NCBI GenBank assembly: GCA_050248955.1
Contig: JBFWRK010000016.1
Coordinates: 48,934-112,933 of the forward strand
Reading direction: 5' to 3'
DNA: 64,000 nucleotides
DNA from: JBFWRK01 sp050248955
GTDB taxonomy: Bacteria > Actinomycetota > Acidimicrobiia > Acidimicrobiales > Ilumatobacteraceae
Positions 62,082 through 64,000 of the stretch are shown here, one piece after another. Positions within the stretch are counted from its first letter, which is position 1. Each line of letters begins with the position of its first letter. The translations under genes and the position numbers were made by a program. The notes below the pieces were generated by a model that saw only the letters and a program-made list of their open reading frames with translations, was not told the origin of the DNA and searched no databases.

Positions 62082-63242
62082 ATGACCACCGCTGTCATCG
62101 TCGACGCCATTCGAACCCCGCTCGGCCGCCGCAACGGGCGGTTGAAGGAGTGGCACCCCGTCGATCTCGCCGCCGAGACCCTGAAGGCGTTGCAGGACCG
62201 AACGGGTTTCGATCCGGTCCTCGTCGACGACGTGGTGATGGGCTGCGTCATGCAGGTCGGTGAGCAGGGCGTGAACATCGCCCGTAACGCCGTGCTCGCC
62301 GCGGGTTGGCCGGAGAGCGTGCCGGGCACGACCGTCGATCGTCAATGCGGCTCGTCGCAGCAGGCCGCGCACTTCGCCGCGCAGGCGATCATCGCCGGCG
62401 CGTGTGACGTCGTCGTGGCCGCTGGTGTCGAGGTCATGAGCCGCGTCCCGATGGGTGCGTCGATGGCCGACGGCAAGTTCGGCTTCCCGTTCGGACCGAA
62501 GATCGGGGCCCGCTACGCGTCCGTGGGTGGTCTGGTGCCGCAGGGCATCTCGGCGGAGATGATCGCCGACAAGTGGGACATCTCACGCGAGGACATGGAC
62601 CGCTTCGGCCTGCGATCGCAGCAGTACGCCGCCCGTGCCACGGCCGAAGGTCGCTTCGAGGCGGAGATCCTCCCGGTCCTCGATGCCGAGGGCAAGCTGA
62701 TGTCGACCGACGAGGGCATCCGCGACTCGACCTACGAGAAGATCGCCTCGCTCAAGGCGTCCTTCCGCGAAGACGGGCGGGTTACGGCGGCGAACAGCTC
62801 GCAGATCACCGATGGTGCCGCGGCGATGCTCATCATGAGCGAGGAGAAGGCTGCCCAGCTCGGTCTGCGGCCCCGCGCCCGCTTCGTGAACTTCGCGCTC
62901 GCCGCCGACGATCCGCGGCTCATGCTCACTGCGCCGATCCCCGCCACGGCGAAGCTGCTCGAGCGGGCCGGCATGACGATGGACGACATCGACCTCGTCG
63001 AGATCAACGAGGCCTTCGCGTCGGTCGTGCTGGCATGGGAGAAGGAGTTCCACCCCGACATGGAGAAGGTGAACGTGAACGGCGGCGCGATCGCCCTCGG
63101 TCACCCGCTCGGCTGCTCCGGTGCCCGCCTGATGACCACGCTGCTCAACGAGCTGGAGCGGACGGGCGGACGTTACGGCCTGCAGACGATGTGCGAGGGC
63201 GGCGGCATGGCGAACGCGACCCTGATCGAGCGCCTGGGCTGA
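62082..63242 (+). CDS. Acetyl-CoA acetyltransferase (thiolase)
   Basis: A 386-residue thiolase that cleaves 3-ketoacyl-CoA or condenses acetyl-CoA. The nucleophilic Cys89 is in VDRQCGSSQQA; NEAFAS, GHPLGCSGARL (catalytic His) and the second Cys in MCEGGGMA are all present. Start ATG 62082 with GGAG about 8 bases upstream. With the divergent acyl-CoA synthetase it suggests a small beta-oxidation unit. Confidence 0.95.
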   Translation: MTTAVIVDAIRTPLGRRNGRLKEWHPVDLAAETLKALQDRTGFDPVLVDDVVMGCVMQVGEQGVNIARNAVLAAGWPESVPGTTVDRQCGSSQQAAHFAAQAIIAGACDVVVAAGVEVMSRVPMGASMADGKFGFPFGPKIGARYASVGGLVPQGISAEMIADKWDISREDMDRFGLRSQQYAARATAEGRFEAEILPVLDAEGKLMSTDEGIRDSTYEKIASLKASFREDGRVTAANSSQITDGAAAMLIMSEEKAAQLGLRPRARFVNFALAADDPRLMLTAPIPATAKLLERAGMTMDDIDLVEINEAFASVVLAWEKEFHPDMEKVNVNGGAIALGHPLGCSGARLMTTLLNELERTGGRYGLQTMCEGGGMANATLIERLG

Positions 63243-63470
63243 TCACCCGGCGGCCGGCCGGGCCGCCTGGCGGGTCCCTGGCCGGCCGGGTCGCCTGGCG
63301 GTTTGCCCGGCGGTTCGCCCGGCGGGTCGCCCGGCGGGTCGCCGCCCAGCCCCGTCCGCCGGCCGGGGGGTCCTGGTCGGCGGGTCCTGGTCGGGCGGGT
63401 CCTGGCCGGGCGGATCCCTGGCGGGTCGCCGCTCAGCCCCGGCCGCCGGCCGAACAGGCCGATGCCCGCA
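63243..63470. repeat. GC-rich low-complexity tandem repeat region
   Basis: Directly after the thiolase stop there are many short imperfect tandem units built on TCGCCCGGCGGG and GGTCCTGGCCGGGCGG, with almost no A or T. Composition differs sharply from neighbouring genes. No gene is visible in 63243-63949. It may end transcription of the thiolase gene by structure. Confidence 0.7.
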
Positions 63471-63568
63471 TGGCTGCGCCGGCCACCCGCGTTCGGTAAC
63501 CGACGACGTCAGCGACGCTCATCCATGTCAGCGATCCCTCACGCTGCAACGGATTCGCTGACAACAAC

Positions 63569-63777
63569 CGGGGGTGCTGACACGGAGCCGAGTGTGCTGG
63601 TGCGACGTCGTCATCGGAGCGAGGAGACCCCAGCCACGCCGTTTCTCTGCTCATCCGCGTCACGAGCCCCGGTCTCTGATCGGGCGAGGACGTCGGATGT
63701 CCGGATGGGAGCGGAGAACCGGTAGGGAGTCGTCGGCGAGCAGAGAACCCGGGGATGGTGGGACTGGGCCACGCGCC
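63569..63777 (-). repeat. ~205-bp interspersed repeat, right copy (inverted)
   Basis: The reverse complement matches 59644-59851 over nearly the whole length, including GGTTCTCTGCTCGCCGACGA, the central GCCCGATCAGAGACCGGGGC and GATGACGACGTCGCACCAGC. Together with the left copy it frames the acyl-CoA synthetase/thiolase pair as inverted repeats. Confidence 0.78.
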
Positions 63778-63788
63778 GGGTCCGCAGC

Positions 63789-63880
63789 CGTCATCGGGTC
63801 GACGAGACCCGGCCACGCCGATTCTCTGCTCATCCGCGTCACCAGCCCCGGTCTCTGATCGGGCGAGGACGTCGGATGTC
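63789..63880 (-). repeat. Interspersed repeat, third partial copy
   Basis: About 92 bases repeat the segment of the right copy from TCATCGG to GGACGTCGGATGTC (63611-63700), in the same orientation. The similarity stops abruptly at 63880, where a different sequence begins that leads into a transposase-like frame. Confidence 0.75.
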
Positions 63881-64000
63881 GTTGAGTTCTAGGGATCGTT
63901 GCAACGGTTGGGCCGAGTTGGGAGGGTTCGTCTCGACTGGGAGGTTGTTGTGGGCAACGCGAATAGTGGTCGTTATCCGAGGTTGAGTCCGCAGGAGCGG
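63881..64000 (+). mobile_element. Left end of an IS30-family-like insertion sequence (cut by window)
   Basis: From 63881 the sequence no longer matches the interspersed repeat, marking a clean junction. A leader of about 70 bases precedes a transposase-like frame. The terminal sequence starts GTTGAGTTCTAGGGATCG; the right end and any target duplication lie outside the window, so the boundary is approximate. Confidence 0.6.
63950..64000 (+). CDS. IS30-family transposase N-terminus (partial)
   Basis: An open frame of 17 codons from GTG 63950 to the window end reads VGNANSGRYPRLSPQER. YPRLSPQER resembles the N-terminal start of many IS30 transposases, where a helix-turn-helix follows. A GGGAGG ribosome site lies 6 bases before the GTG. 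Only 17 residues are visible, so the family call rests on a short motif and on the junction just upstream. Confidence 0.55.
   Translation, partial: MGNANSGRYPRLSPQER

Overview
The window is high-GC DNA with GTG and ATG starts, dense co-directional operons, an F420-dependent enzyme, Ku/LigD repair and SigB/SigF-type sigma factors with RsbW-like partners. This points to a Gram-positive actinobacterium. The mix of trehalose, NHEJ and SpoIIE/sigma genes with unusual RND pumps fits an Acidimicrobiia-like lineage (for example the Ilumatobacter/Iamia type), but that placement is inference; there is no rRNA or marker gene that settles it. No rRNA, tRNA or CRISPR array was found.

Layout. (1) 1-6.2 kb is a stress-signalling block. 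A SpoIIE phosphatase and an RsbW-type kinase lie on the plus strand. A seven-gene minus-strand operon begins with a STAS protein and a sigma factor and ends with a second sigma factor; between them are an F420-dependent oxidoreductase, two degenerate RsbW-like proteins and a Cys-pair protein. (2) 6.2-9.5 kb holds a glycosyltransferase and a glycogen-debranching-like enzyme on the plus strand. (3) 9.5-22 kb is an almost unbroken minus-strand run: surE, pfkB-type kinase, ligD (CTG start), ku, two tiny membrane proteins, a large hairpin, then treX, treY, treZ and a separate ATP-dependent DNA ligase. It links glycogen-derived trehalose with non-homologous end joining, a typical desiccation or stationary-phase survival set. 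(4) 22.6-23.5 kb is a gene-free divergent region with CACGTG palindromes at about 52-53 bp steps. (5) 23.5-29.3 kb carries a TauD-like/HD-domain oxygenase pair (TmpA/TmpB or PhnY*/PhnZ type), a TrmH-type methyltransferase, an AlkB-like protein, an aminotransferase and a ferredoxin-reductase-like flavoprotein. (6) 29.5-34.1 kb is a MacA/MacB-like exporter operon, followed by a convergent histidine kinase/response regulator pair and a divergent PepSY protein.

(7) 36.5-52.9 kb is the most unusual region. It has two diverged copies of a cassette made of RND pump type B, a 149-residue lipoprotein resembling only the C-terminal part of an RND adaptor, and RND pump type A. Each cassette is accompanied by a lipoprotein of a shared uncharacterised family. 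The two pump types suggest heteromeric RND complexes with a minimal adaptor, consistent with a cell that lacks an outer-membrane TolC channel.

(8) 53.7-59.5 kb has Lon protease, a KhtTU-like cation/proton antiporter pair, a GABA-type aminotransferase and a MarR regulator. (9) 59.5-64 kb has an acyl-CoA synthetase and a thiolase, divergently arranged and flanked by inverted copies of a roughly 205-bp intergenic repeat. The last 120 bp hold the left end of what looks like an IS30-family element inserted in a third repeat copy.
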